Below, one piece after another: positions 25,405 through 35,139 of a stretch of DNA of 64,000 bases. Each line of letters starts with the position of its first letter. Position 1 is the first letter of the stretch. A model generated the notes under the pieces. That model was not told the DNA's origin, did not search any database, and saw nothing but the letters and a program-made list of their open reading frames with translations. Both the position numbers and the translations under genes were made by a program. Source of the stretch: Arthrobacter alpinus. GTDB lineage: Bacteria > Actinomycetota > Actinomycetes > Actinomycetales > Micrococcaceae. The stretch is taken from positions 62,001 through 126,000 of the forward strand of contig NZ_CP012677.1 of the NCBI RefSeq assembly GCF_001294625.1, in the 5' to 3' direction.

Positions 25405-27906
25405 ATGGCTGGACTCGACTTTGGAAAGCTAACCAAGCAATCAGTCGTGGATTCTGCCACCGAACCAAGGCGAATCTTTGCCGCGCTACCAGCTAAAGCT
25501 TCAAAGTATGCCCGGCCGTGGGACGTTCAATCTCAGGTATGGGATAGCTGGCACGAGCGACGCACCGATTCTGACCTCCTTATCAAAATGAATACCGGTG
25601 GCGGCAAAACTGTAGTAGGGCTGATGATGCTCAAAAGTTGCCTCAACGATGGTGCTGGCCCAGCCGTCTACATCACACCCGACATATATCTCGCTGATCA
25701 GGTACGTGCTGAAGCCGCGGCTCTAGGCCTTGAAACTACGGATGATCCGCGATCCGGCCGGTTCCAAGCCGGTAAGGCAATACTTGTTACCTATATACAC
25801 AAGGTAATCAACGGCATATCTGTTTTCGGCGTCGCGGGCGATACTCGGCAACGCATAGAAATTGGCTCGCTCTTGGTCGACGATGCTCACGCCTGCGTGT
25901 CCACGTTGGAACACCAATTCACTTTGACCATCCCCCGTGGACACGCTGCATACAACGAGATTTCCGACCTTTTCGACGACACGCTTCGTGACCAATCGCA
26001 GTCTACTATCCGGGATCTTGCTGAAGACGTACCTGGTGTTGCCCTGCGCGTTCCGTATTGGTCCTGGGCGGACCGACAGCAACAAGTACTGAACGCCCTA
26101 CATCCACACCGTGAGAGCACCAATGGCTTCAAGTTTGTATGGCCACTGATTCGAGATGTCCTGCACCTTTGTGATGTGGCGATCAGCTACAACGAGATCG
26201 AGATCAAACCACCCTGCCCGCCAATTGACCGAATCCCTAGCCTAGCTACCGCCAAGAGGCGGATCTACTTAACCGCGACGCTGGCCGATGACAGCGTTCT
26301 GGTGACTCACTTCGATGCCGCCCCGGCGCCGATCTCGACGCCAATCACACCGCAGACCGCCGACGATCTGGGCGATCGCATGATCCTTACCCCGATGGAA
26401 ACTCACCCTGGGACCACTGATGAGGAAGTGCGCACCTTTCTAGTCGAACAAGCGCTACATCGCAACGTCGTAGTTATTGTGCCTTCACGACGCAGAGCCG
26501 TGTTCTGGCGCGACTTTGCCGACGCCGAACACGACAGCAGCAGCATCCACGATGGTGTCCGCGCTCTCCGAGAGGGGCACGTCGGGCTAGTGGTCTTGAT
26601 CAACAAGTATGACGGCATCGACCTTCCCGGCGACGCCTGCCGAATTCTTGTCCTTGACGGACTCCCTGAGGCCTACAGCGCTCTCGAACGAATTGAAGCT
26701 CTTGCCCTGAGCGAAAGTGAGGCCATGATCACGCGCCAAATCCAGCGCATCGAACAGGGTATGGGCCGAGGTGTGCGTTCCAACGACGACCATTGTGTCG
26801 TTCTACTGGTTGGGTCGAAACTCACCCAGCGGCTACACAAGGCAGGCGGATCGTCTAAATTCAGCCCAGCGACACGTGCCCAGCTCGCTCTATCCGACCA
26901 AGTCGCCGACATGCTTTATGGAATGCCCTTCAGCGCTATTGGCAGCGTGATTGGCCAGTGCCTGGATCGGGATCCTGGTTGGGTTGCGGCTAGTCGTGAC
27001 GCACTTGATGGAGTCACTTACCCAACCACCAGCACAGTCTCTGAAGTTGCCGTGGCGGAACGGGAAGCCTTTCGGTTGGCTGAACTGGGACGATATAGGG
27101 ATGCTCATGCGAAAATGCGCCAGGCCATAATTGCCGCCAACGACGACCGACGGCACGAGGGTTGGCTCAAGCAGCGCGCTGCTGGGTATCTGCATCTATC
27201 AGATCCGGCCGCAGCCCAGCAGATGCAGAAATCTGCCCAGACAGATAACAAGGCGGTGCTACGCCCGCGAGATGGCGTCGAATACCACCGGTTGAATAGC
27301 CTCGCAGACCAGGCCCGGCAAGCTGCGGCATTCTTAACTGAACGCTATGAAAACGGCAACGATCTGATAGTTGGTGTTGCTACGATCCTAGACGACCTCG
27401 TACCAGACCCCAACCAAGCAAGCGTGCAAATGTTCGAACAGGCTATGTACGATCTCGGATTGCACCTTGGCTTCGCTGCGCAGCGGCCCGAACGTGACAC
27501 AGGGGAAGGCCCGGACGTGCTGTGGTCTTTAGGTAAGTTGGCCTTTTTGGTCATCGAATGCAAGAGCGGCAGCACCACGGATGCGATTTGGCGGCACGAT
27601 GCAGAACAGCTCTCTCATTCCATGGACTGGTTCGCTGAGAAATACGACCATACATGCAGCGCAACACCGATCATGATTCACAACACCCAAGTGCTGCACA
27701 GGCAAGCCTCAGCGCGGGCCGGCGCCAAAGTGATCACCTTCGCTAAGCTCGCCAAGCTCCGCGATGCTGCCAGTAAGTTCGCGGCAGCGCTTGCCGCCGA
27801 CAAAGCCTACGGGGAGGTTGGAAAAGTGAGCTCCCAACTGACGGATTGGGGCCTGAATGGCAAGGTGTTTGCCCAGACATGGGGAGTCGCTGCGCGTAAG
27901 CTATAG
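25405..27906 (+). CDS. SF2 helicase fused to a PD-(D/E)XK nuclease domain
   Basis: An 833-residue protein. The N-terminal ~480 residues form a superfamily 2 helicase: Walker A NTGGGKT (residues 62-68), a DDAH form of motif II near 157, YLTATL (motif III-like) near 290, and motif VI QRIEQGMGRGVRS near 450. The middle region is helical. The C-terminus has GPDVLW near 703 and FLVIECKSGS near 716-721, the D...ExK signature of PD-(D/E)XK nucleases. It would load on and cut DNA. Single-protein helicase-nucleases such as Hna and related proteins are known anti-phage factors, so a defence role is likely; membership in a named family is not shown. GGGGG precedes the ATG. Confidence 0.8.
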   Translation: MAGLDFGKLTKQSVVDSATEPRRIFAALPAKASKYARPWDVQSQVWDSWHERRTDSDLLIKMNTGGGKTVVGLMMLKSCLNDGAGPAVYITPDIYLADQVRAEAAALGLETTDDPRSGRFQAGKAILVTYIHKVINGISVFGVAGDTRQRIEIGSLLVDDAHACVSTLEHQFTLTIPRGHAAYNEISDLFDDTLRDQSQSTIRDLAEDVPGVALRVPYWSWADRQQQVLNALHPHRESTNGFKFVWPLIRDVLHLCDVAISYNEIEIKPPCPPIDRIPSLATAKRRIYLTATLADDSVLVTHFDAAPAPISTPITPQTADDLGDRMILTPMETHPGTTDEEVRTFLVEQALHRNVVVIVPSRRRAVFWRDFADAEHDSSSIHDGVRALREGHVGLVVLINKYDGIDLPGDACRILVLDGLPEAYSALERIEALALSESEAMITRQIQRIEQGMGRGVRSNDDHCVVLLVGSKLTQRLHKAGGSSKFSPATRAQLALSDQVADMLYGMPFSAIGSVIGQCLDRDPGWVAASRDALDGVTYPTTSTVSEVAVAEREAFRLAELGRYRDAHAKMRQAIIAANDDRRHEGWLKQRAAGYLHLSDPAAAQQMQKSAQTDNKAVLRPRDGVEYHRLNSLADQARQAAAFLTERYENGNDLIVGVATILDDLVPDPNQASVQMFEQAMYDLGLHLGFAAQRPERDTGEGPDVLWSLGKLAFLVIECKSGSTTDAIWRHDAEQLSHSMDWFAEKYDHTCSATPIMIHNTQVLHRQASARAGAKVITFAKLAKLRDAASKFAAALAADKAYGEVGKVSSQLTDWGLNGKVFAQTWGVAARKL

Positions 27907-28242
27907 CAGGACAAGGATCGTTCATATCATCGCTGCTTACGCGTTGGCCTGAGCATCAATAAAGATTCTTTGATGCATCGAATCTCATGGGTCTTAGGGC
28001 CTTTACCTTGATTGGCATCGTACGTGGCAGGCCAGAAATCCAAGTACCGTTGCTGGCCCGCGTGCAGTGGACTGGAGTCCGACCTTTTAGGTGGCCGTTC
28101 CAAAAGCATGATACTGAGACAGAATATGGTCCCTTCAGTAGAAGTCGCATGTCAAAGCTACCCGGATGCAGTTGACCATTTATGCGCAGTCTGTCGATGG
28201 AAGCTTGCCAAAAGTTCAACCGCAAGAGAAGGGTGTACTTTG

Positions 28243-28944
28243 ATGGAGATGCTACATAGTCTCACCGAAGCCGGGGGGTTGGGCTTTTGCCATGATGCCC
28301 TTAGTCTCCTACCTCAGGGCTATCACGGGCCTTTGGTAATTTCGCTCGATTCAAGCATACTTATCGACTTGCGTGAACACGGAGTTGCGCTGCTTAACAA
28401 TGGTCAAATTGTTGATCTCGAGAGAGAGTACGCGCGGAACCTTGAAGGCTTGGGAACAATCCTGAACTTGTGGCTTGTGCGAGACCTCCGATTCGTAGTT
28501 ACGCCTCGATCCCTTACCGATGCAAGAAGGCGGACCGATCGCTTCCTGGCCTCACAAGCCCCTGCTGTGGAAGCTATTGGAGAAGCGCTGGCGTTCCAAA
28601 TCGGTGACTGGGGCCAACGTGCTCCTTCTAACGCCCCGCCTTCCCCATCTGTTGGTCAAGAAACTGGGTTACCGATCGGGGCTGACCGGGATCTCATCCT
28701 TGAAGCACAATCCATCCGTGCGCACATACTTCTCACCAGGGACAAACAAGTTCTCAAACAGACCCGGTTGAGCGGGCCGAAACTGGTCATTATGACACCG
28801 GCGGCGGTAGCTGAACTTCTTGTAGGAAGTGGTGTCGAATTGTTCGCGGGTGGGACCTGCACGGCACACGATTGTCCATACAGCGGATGGCCGCTGCCGT
28901 TCCCTGACATAGGGAAATGGGAACCACTTCTTAGTCTCTTTTAG
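28243..28944 (+). CDS. PIN-like domain protein
   Basis: A protein of about 233 residues from the ATG at 28243, which has AGAAGGG ten bases upstream; in-frame starts at 28012, 28108 and 28126 would lengthen it and cannot be excluded. PIN-type features: VISLDSSILIDL near residue 32 with the first acidic residue, ADRDLILEAQSI near 147, and HILLTRDKQVL near 160 with the last acidic cluster. PIN domains are metal-dependent ribonucleases. No antitoxin gene is adjacent, and the gene sits between two nuclease cassettes, so a defence role is more likely than a classic VapBC pair. It may accompany the helicase-nuclease. Confidence 0.6.
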   Translation: MEMLHSLTEAGGLGFCHDALSLLPQGYHGPLVISLDSSILIDLREHGVALLNNGQIVDLEREYARNLEGLGTILNLWLVRDLRFVVTPRSLTDARRRTDRFLASQAPAVEAIGEALAFQIGDWGQRAPSNAPPSPSVGQETGLPIGADRDLILEAQSIRAHILLTRDKQVLKQTRLSGPKLVIMTPAAVAELLVGSGVELFAGGTCTAHDCPYSGWPLPFPDIGKWEPLLSLF

Positions 28945-29063
28945 GGACTGCCTCAGCTTTGCTTGAGAGAGGGTCAACGAAACCCGGGGCAGTCGGCTGG
29001 TTGTGTATTTCTATAGTCCCCTAGTGACGTCGGTTTGGTCTTGCCAGAGTCGGCAGACGTCGC

Positions 29064-29954
29064 CTAGGTTGCGAGGATCGCTCCGTAGCTGGCGATTCGT
29101 AGATTTAAAAGTTCGTAAGTCTGGCTCGATACATCACAGTGTTTTGACAATTCCGCGATGCGTGTCCTATCGAAGATTACGCCAGCTTCCTGAAGTCTTC
29201 GGTGCCAGTTGGCGATTGGTACAACCACGCAAAAAGGAATAGCCAAAAGTCGGAGGACTCCGGAGGCGGGATCAATGTGGTTCATGATCGTTCTGTTGTT
29301 AGCTTCCATAGTCTTAGTGGTCCAGTCGCGCCCAGTCGCGCACTGCAGCCAAGCGTGGGGGCCACCTGAACGGCGGTCCCTAAACGATTGCCAGAAGACA
29401 CCGTCTAGACCAAGATCTTTATCCGTTGGTAGGACCGGGAACTTCACTTCGTAGCCGATCAAATGCGATTTCTTCGCATAAATATTAATTCGATCTTGCA
29501 ATCCAGCGGGTTCATCTCTAAGTGCAGGGAAACCTATTCGATATGAGTTTGATCCCGACCATCCAGCGATTAATTCAATACACAAGTATTCAAAATTGCG
29601 GCGATCTTCCGATGTTACTTCCTGTTTACTGCTGATAAACAATAAGTATAAATATATGATCCAATAAGATTTATGGCGACCTTCTCTGCGAGTCATTTTA
29701 TTGCTATCAATATGAAATGGCCAACTTGCTAGTAGTTGTTGTTGTCTAGATTTTAGGGTTGACCATATATTAGATTCGAGCTTCACATCCCTATCTGAAA
29801 AATTTGTTTCATCAGTTTGCCATGGAATTAGATGTAAAAGATCGCCCCTTTTTAGGGTCTTGTTATTGAGAATTGCCCAGGATTCAAGCCAATCTGCAAT
29901 AATTTCAGCCGTGAGTTCTTGGGTCCAACTCTCTTGGAGGTCTGGGAACTCCAT
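29064..29954 (-). CDS. Nuclease-like protein paired with a ParB-like protein
   Basis: A 296-residue, AT-rich gene. The central region has LGLDGVFWQSFRDRRSGG near residues 180-195 and AWLQCATGRDWTTK near 200-213. The aspartate, then Q-C-A-T-G, lie in the spacing of a PD-(D/E)XK-type core in which glutamine replaces the second acidic residue and K is not evident in the usual place. I recall this D-G-V...QCATG pattern from uncharacterised proteins of mobile regions. The start ATG overlaps the stop of the ParB-like gene by one base (TAATG). A DNA- or RNA-cutting effector is inferred. Confidence 0.55.
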   Translation of the reverse strand: MEFPDLQESWTQELTAEIIADWLESWAILNNKTLKRGDLLHLIPWQTDETNFSDRDVKLESNIWSTLKSRQQQLLASWPFHIDSNKMTRREGRHKSYWIIYLYLLFISSKQEVTSEDRRNFEYLCIELIAGWSGSNSYRIGFPALRDEPAGLQDRINIYAKKSHLIGYEVKFPVLPTDKDLGLDGVFWQSFRDRRSGGPHAWLQCATGRDWTTKTMEANNRTIMNHIDPASGVLRLLAIPFCVVVPIANWHRRLQEAGVIFDRTRIAELSKHCDVSSQTYELLNLRIASYGAILAT

Positions 29955-31066
29955 TAGCTGTCGACCTGTGTGGAATCAAGATTGCTGCCAGTCTTGCTTG
30001 CTCCGATGAGGACGTTAATAACTCGGGCAAGCTTTGCAATTTCTTCATGCACTGTTTCATCTAGGTGGGCAGAAGTTATATCAGGAAGAAGTTCGGATAG
30101 CTGACTTCCTATTTTCGCAATTTTCGTAGCGAGCAGTTCATGCCCAGGAGTGGCAATTTTATATGCAGACTCGAGGTCATCGGTATTCCTTAGCCATTGG
30201 AGTGCACGTTCGCTGGCGACCACGGCGCCAAGCTTTTTCTTGATTTCTCGGGATTCACCTATGACAGGAGGTGTTTCATACCCATCCCCGTAGATCCAAA
30301 CAAGCATTTCTTCCAAATTGGCCAAGTTATCGGGTTCGACAAGATTGGAAACACTAGCCGTCGGGAGGGCCAGTGATATTCCAAGGTGCTTCTTTATGCT
30401 GGTGTTTCCCAGCATCGTTTCAATTAGGGAAAAGTTCTCTGCAAGCGTCTGTATTTCTATCTGCGGCAGATCGGTTTCTACCTGTCGATATAGTACGTAA
30501 CTTTGGTACATTCTCTTTGCCGCTGTCGCCGTCGGATCGCCAATGAGTTCCTGGACTTCATCAACCGTGCGCCCATCCTCCACGAGCTTGGCGACGAATC
30601 TTGCTTTCTGGAGAGGCTTCCAGGTCCTAGCGCCAGTAATGTGACGAAATCCAAGATAAGGCGCTACCGATTCACGGTTTCTGTACTTAACTGTAGGAAC
30701 AACCTCGAGCCTAAGGCGCTGCTCTTCAGTTAATTCTGGCCAATTTGATGAATCTCCGCCTATTTCAAGCAATAATTCCGGGGACAATAGAAGTTTCAGG
30801 GTAGCAAGCCGCCTGTTCCCCTCAACTACGATCAATGTATCGTCTGAACCGTCGATCGTAACTAGGGGTTCTTCTTCAAAGTACCCGTTGCGCTGAAAAG
30901 ACAGTGCAAGTTCCTCCAACGACTCTTGAAAGTACAGGATCTTTACGATCTTGGTCTGGTCGTATTCTGGTGAGGCAAGCCGTGGGTTCTCAGGGTCCAG
31001 CAGGAGGCCATGCACACTCACGTTGGATCGAATCGTTCTCGGACTCACTTCATCGGCCTTCGTCAT
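29954..31066 (-). CDS. ParB/sulfiredoxin-like domain protein
   Basis: A 370-residue protein with an N-terminal ParB/Srx fold: VHGLLLDPENPRL near residues 18-30, and VVEGNRRLATLKLL near 80-93, which corresponds to the nucleotide-binding GxRR box of ParB. CTP or ATP use is therefore possible. A helical middle (residues 140-230) may bind DNA, and the C-terminus is helical. It is not beside a ParA gene, so a partition role is unlikely. Its partner is the nuclease-like gene, which it overlaps. The pair is clearly poorer in GC than its neighbours, which points to recent transfer. Confidence 0.7.
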   Translation of the reverse strand: MTKADEVSPRTIRSNVSVHGLLLDPENPRLASPEYDQTKIVKILYFQESLEELALSFQRNGYFEEEPLVTIDGSDDTLIVVEGNRRLATLKLLLSPELLLEIGGDSSNWPELTEEQRLRLEVVPTVKYRNRESVAPYLGFRHITGARTWKPLQKARFVAKLVEDGRTVDEVQELIGDPTATAAKRMYQSYVLYRQVETDLPQIEIQTLAENFSLIETMLGNTSIKKHLGISLALPTASVSNLVEPDNLANLEEMLVWIYGDGYETPPVIGESREIKKKLGAVVASERALQWLRNTDDLESAYKIATPGHELLATKIAKIGSQLSELLPDITSAHLDETVHEEIAKLARVINVLIGASKTGSNLDSTQVDS

Positions 31067-31662
31067 GTCTCTATTCTGTCCTACTTTCCTTAGTACCAGG
31101 CCCTGTGCAGGCGCGGTGTTGGGAACCTTTGCCTGTCAGGTCTAGAAACTAGGGGTTCGGCACGAATCGATTCTTCAGTTTTGAGTGTTCGCGACAGTCT
31201 TGAACCGGTCAGTTGGCTGCACCACGGTAGTGCTGCACCACCTGACCCATACTGTTTGCAAGACCCGTTCGGCTGAGGCACATCACAATTAACTGTCTGG
31301 GTGCACGCCGGCTAACTGAGGTTCATCTATAGGCGGCAACTGAGCCTCGGATTGATAGGCCGTGAGGAGTTGGGCATTGATGAAGGAACTTGTTGATGAT
31401 CGTCATTGGCGAGGGGCCATGACGAAGACGTTTCTTCAATGACTATGCCAACCTTGACGACGTGCAAATATGTGGCTCGTCGTGGAGTTTCAGTAACAGT
31501 TGACCAGCTCCTCAACGTTAGGCAGTTTGCCTGCAACCGATCCGAGCGAAGTCGAGATGTGTGGGTTTTCATAAGGGCTTTCTCGATTTGTATATTCGTA
31601 GAAAATCGGGCAGCATCAGCCAAAACCATTCAAGTTTGAGTGGTCGCTAAACGGGGGTAAAA
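31067..31662. other. Divergent gene-free region between two cassettes
   Basis: About 600 bases between the ParB-like gene and the ATPase gene, with promoters for both expected. A complex fold lies at 31207-31247: outer arms GGTCAG and CTGACC enclose two direct copies of GCTGCACCAC. A small frame at 31406-31639 has no ribosome site and is not supported. Confidence 0.4.
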
Positions 31663-34107
31663 GTGACTGAACTGCATGAGCTCACCTTGGATGAACTGGC
31701 TGAATCTTTACGAGCGCAGGCTGCCGACAGTCTGGCCGGGGATGCAGAAGCTTGGAATGAATTGGTCCGCTTGGTGGATGACGCAACCACAGATGACCGT
31801 GATGATGTTTTGACTGCAAACCGTAAGTGGCTGCTTCGAAAACTGTCCGTCGAGGGTTTTCGCGGAGCTAAACACAAGGTTGATCTCGACCTTGACAATC
31901 CTCGAGGCATAACCGTCCTTTTTGGTGAAAACGGCTCTGGCAAGTCAAGCCTGGCGGAAGCAGTGCGCGTCGCCATTGAAGGTAGAACCAGTGCAACGCA
32001 TCTGGGGACGACTGGAAGCGGTCATGAACTCTGGGGAAGCCTCGATCAGCGAAGTCAAGGTGTTGAAAGAGCGACAATAGCTCTCGTCCTGACTGATGAA
32101 GCCACAACCGATCGGCTTACAATTCAGGCCACTATTGATGCGACGGGAGTGAAGCGAAATGGGTCCCTTGAGAATCGAGAGGGACGAGTCTATCTAGACG
32201 CAAGTTCGCCTGCCTGGAGGGTCTGGGCTGACGCAGTGAGGGCATCACCGCCAGTGTTGGCATACGCAGAGCTGGCGGACGAACTGCAGAAGAAAAAGGA
32301 CCTGCAGGTCTGGTTGACTTCGTGTCTCGCGATGGACAACGCCACGAGAATTTTCGATGCCATCGTCAAATCTGAAGTTGACTCGGCCTTGTCTGCGGAG
32401 AAACGCATCACGACCGCAAGGATGCGTGCTGAAAGCGCTGTCTTAGAAGTCGATGTTCAGGCGAAACGGCAAGGTGTTGAAGGAATTCCTGAGCTTGAAT
32501 GGGCAACGTGTGACTCGATAGAGAAACTCAACGTTTGGTTGCAGTCGAACGACATCATCGTGAGAGAAAAGCGTCTACATGTCCTCGATGGGGAAGTCTT
32601 GGCTGCCCTTCCTGATTGGGGTATTGAATTCACTGACAGTTGGAAGGCGTGGTCTCAAGCCGCCTCGACGGCGCTCCTGACGGCACATGTCACTGAAGCA
32701 ATCGTGAGCATGCAGGACCGTGTTCTGAGTTCGCACCAGGGAGACAACGGCGGCGTGTGCCCAACTTGTGGATCACTCCATGGAGACTGGCGAGGCCACT
32801 TGCAAGCAGAGGCGAAGAGGCTTCGGCATGCTCAGCTGGCAGCACTTGGTCTAAAGGGACTTGTTCGTGAGCGTTCGGCCAAACTCCTTGGCCCTCTAAA
32901 GACATGTCTCCTCGTCTTGCCATCGGGCTATGACGCTTCTGTCACCGAGTTCGGGAATCTGATTGCCGAGGTAGAAAGATCCAACACAGGGGATGATCTT
33001 GATATTGATTTGCTGTTGGCGATTGGCAATTTGTCCAGGTGGGTCCAGGGTCCCGAGGCTAAATCCATTTTCAGTTCTGCGCTTGAAGCTTCAGGGCTGC
33101 AGCATCAATGGCGGTGCAATCGCTGGGACGCTGTCGCACCCTTTGTGGCGACGTTTCGATCGGAAATTGAGGCTGCCGCAAAGGCAGGAACGCTCAAGAA
33201 GGCCCGAACAAAATGGAATGGCCACCTAGCGAAAATTCGCAGTCAACGCAGCGCCAGCCTCCAGGCAGTGGTTAGCCCAGCGGTATCGACCCTTCTTGGT
33301 GACGTGGGAATCTCTGTGTCTACAATTGACATCACCAAGTCCGAAAGTAGGCTAGAACTCGTCGACTCGAAGGGGCGGGTCGTAGAGCTGGCTCACCTCA
33401 GCGCTGGCCAAAGAAACGCCCTGATCTTGAGTCCAGTGATTGCGACTGCAGAGTCTGGGTTTTTCGGATTCTATATTCTGGATGACCCGGTTCACGCGTT
33501 CGATGACTTTCGTGTAGATAAGCTGGCCGCCATGCTTGCCCAGCTTGGCCGAAGGAAAGCGCTGATTTTGACTACGCATGACGCTCGCTTCGTTTCATAT
33601 CTTCGAGTCCATGCCCCCTTGGAATTCTCGGTGCTGGCTACGCACAGAGATGGAGACGGGCGGATGACACTGACAGCCACTAAGGATGCGCCTGCGGAGC
33701 TGATTCAGTTTGCTGAAGACCTCGCCGGCGACTTGGAAAAAGTCGCGGCAGTGCAAGGACGATCGGAAGTGATCGCTCTCCTGCGGATGGCACTCGATGA
33801 AGCCTTTGAACAACTTGCTCTTCGGCATTTCGCGCGACGGCCAGCTGCTGAGGCGAAACAGGATCGAGCTTATTTTGACCAAGCGATGATGACTGGAGAC
33901 CGGAAGAAGGCCCTCAGAGATTTCATGGCTGATAGTGAAACTCAGCTTGCAACCTTCACATCTGCTTGGCAGGTTGTCTCTGTTTCGGCCAAGCGGTGGT
34001 CTCAAGCGGTCCACAGCACCCATCTGGTCCCAGATGCTGGTCAGCTACCAGTCGAGATTGCGATTGCAGGTCAGGCTGTCGATATCCTCCGGGGAATCAG
34101 GTGGTAG
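31663..34107 (+). CDS. Rad50/SMC-like AAA ATPase
   Basis: An 814-residue ABC-type ATPase. Walker A GENGSGKSSL is at residues 87-96, the signature LSAGQRNAL near 579, Walker B FYILDDPVHAFDD near 603, and a switch histidine in LILTTHDAR near 630. A CPTCG sits near residue 365 in the middle, like a zinc hook, but the flanking coiled coils are short. The first 60 residues form a separate helical domain. The start is GTG at 31663 after GGGGGTAAAA. Such ATPases drive several anti-phage systems in which a small partner is encoded downstream, as seen here. I could not assign it to one system. Confidence 0.75.
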   Translation: MTELHELTLDELAESLRAQAADSLAGDAEAWNELVRLVDDATTDDRDDVLTANRKWLLRKLSVEGFRGAKHKVDLDLDNPRGITVLFGENGSGKSSLAEAVRVAIEGRTSATHLGTTGSGHELWGSLDQRSQGVERATIALVLTDEATTDRLTIQATIDATGVKRNGSLENREGRVYLDASSPAWRVWADAVRASPPVLAYAELADELQKKKDLQVWLTSCLAMDNATRIFDAIVKSEVDSALSAEKRITTARMRAESAVLEVDVQAKRQGVEGIPELEWATCDSIEKLNVWLQSNDIIVREKRLHVLDGEVLAALPDWGIEFTDSWKAWSQAASTALLTAHVTEAIVSMQDRVLSSHQGDNGGVCPTCGSLHGDWRGHLQAEAKRLRHAQLAALGLKGLVRERSAKLLGPLKTCLLVLPSGYDASVTEFGNLIAEVERSNTGDDLDIDLLLAIGNLSRWVQGPEAKSIFSSALEASGLQHQWRCNRWDAVAPFVATFRSEIEAAAKAGTLKKARTKWNGHLAKIRSQRSASLQAVVSPAVSTLLGDVGISVSTIDITKSESRLELVDSKGRVVELAHLSAGQRNALILSPVIATAESGFFGFYILDDPVHAFDDFRVDKLAAMLAQLGRRKALILTTHDARFVSYLRVHAPLEFSVLATHRDGDGRMTLTATKDAPAELIQFAEDLAGDLEKVAAVQGRSEVIALLRMALDEAFEQLALRHFARRPAAEAKQDRAYFDQAMMTGDRKKALRDFMADSETQLATFTSAWQVVSVSAKRWSQAVHSTHLVPDAGQLPVEIAIAGQAVDILRGIRW

Positions 34108-34111
34108 TGGT

Positions 34112-34501
34112 ATGAGCACTTTCGACGCCAAAATAGAGGCGCTCCGTATCCGTCGAGACATCGAATCGATCGCGCTCACACTTTGGGCGAACGCATCTGG
34201 CTTGGATCGCTCCATGCTTGTCTCAAAGGTCGTCGATAGGCGCCTAGTGTTGCTTGTGGCTCAAGTCGAAGACCACCAGCGCCTAGCGGCCTTCAGAGCA
34301 GCCCGACAGGCAGGTCATGTCTATAGTGAGACATCGGACGTCTTGCACGGGCGTACTCGCGGAGCACGATTTGGGGCAGTTCAGATTGGCGAATGGGACA
34401 AAGATTTGCAGAGGCTGCGCTCGTTCATCAGTGAGACACCGGCGATACCCCAAAGTCTGATGAAGGACGCGGAGCGGTCTTACAATCAGGAGGACTCGTG
34501 A
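34112..34501 (+). CDS. Small partner protein of the Rad50-like ATPase
   Basis: A 129-residue, mostly helical protein. I use ATG 34112, four bases after the ATPase stop and after an AGGTGG; a longer frame from 33935 only overlaps the ATPase gene. No catalytic motif is visible. Features include RRDIESIALTLWANASGLD and VYSETSDVLHGRTRGARFGA. Coupled small partners of SMC-like ATPases are common in defence operons. A role as a regulatory or effector subunit is inference. Confidence 0.6.
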   Translation: MSTFDAKIEALRIRRDIESIALTLWANASGLDRSMLVSKVVDRRLVLLVAQVEDHQRLAAFRAARQAGHVYSETSDVLHGRTRGARFGAVQIGEWDKDLQRLRSFISETPAIPQSLMKDAERSYNQEDS

Positions 34502-35139
34502 GTGATTGCAACGTGAGCTTTATTGACACATTTTCCCTCTCGTTCGGCTAACGGCTATCGATGTATGCACAGTGCTGAACGGGCCATGACGTCGGCGATC
34601 CCTGTTATTCATCGCCGACCGTCGTTGCTGCCACCAGCTGTGGTTAGCCGTTTCGTTGCGGCGCCTTAAGCAGCGGGAGGTGTTAGTTACAACCGACTCG
34701 CCATTAACTCTCCAGAATCAACGCAAACTGGAGAGTGTTTAGTACCTGCCATTGTTCTACGTTATCCCCGGAAACATGGGCCATTACGGGGTATTGGCAA
34801 GGGATGGCAACCCGATACTTGTAAAGCGGGGTTCATAAGCGTTGACAACAGCTGATAAGTGTTCGGTGCCGAACATGCCTCTGACCTGCAGCCATAGTTT
34901 TTAGCCTCAAGCGGATCGCATTATTTCACCCGGTTATCGCATGAAGCAATATCGGTTCGAATATCCGGGGCCGGGCCGGGTCGGTGGGATGGTGCTCTGA
35001 CGTGTGCCGAAGTTGCGAGCTCGGCTCAGAATTGGTCGACTATCCACCATGGTGGGAAATCAACGTGGTAGAGGCGGGGAAGCTTTGCAATGGCTTCCCC
35101 GCCTCCTGTCGATCAACTTAAATAATCTGGCAGCGTGGG
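34502..35139. other. Gene-poor stretch with a hairpin and a conserved short element
   Basis: About 640 bases between the defence island and the catabolic block. A 9-bp stem lies at 34707-34736 (ACTCTCCAG, 12-base loop, CTGGAGAGT), possibly a terminator for the ATPase operon. From 34784 to 34965 lies an element also found at 56905-57065 (see the small reading frame entry). Confidence 0.5.
34784..34876 (-). CDS. Candidate 30-residue micropeptide, copy A, with shared NAYEPRFT core
   Basis: A very short frame (ATG 34876 to TAA 34784) reading MFGTEHLSAVVNAYEPRFT and then a variable tail. The second copy at 56905-56979 has the same V10 and N12-T19 in the same register from the Met. In codons 12-19 the two copies differ at four bases, all synonymous third positions. 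The stretch before the ATG, CTGCAGGTCAGAG, is conserved as well and may hold the ribosome site. A selected micropeptide or leader peptide fits best; the start of a decayed gene is the alternative. Confidence 0.45.
   Translation of the reverse strand: MFGTEHLSAVVNAYEPRFTSIGLPSLANTP

Noticed and set aside
29954..31066. ParB of a partition system
   Set aside because: No ParA gene is linked and the partner is nuclease-like; the parA of this window is 25 kb away with its own small partner.
31663..34501. Identification of the Rad50-like ATPase pair as Lamassu
   Set aside because: ATPase plus small partner fits in outline, but no LmuA-like effector gene is adjacent.
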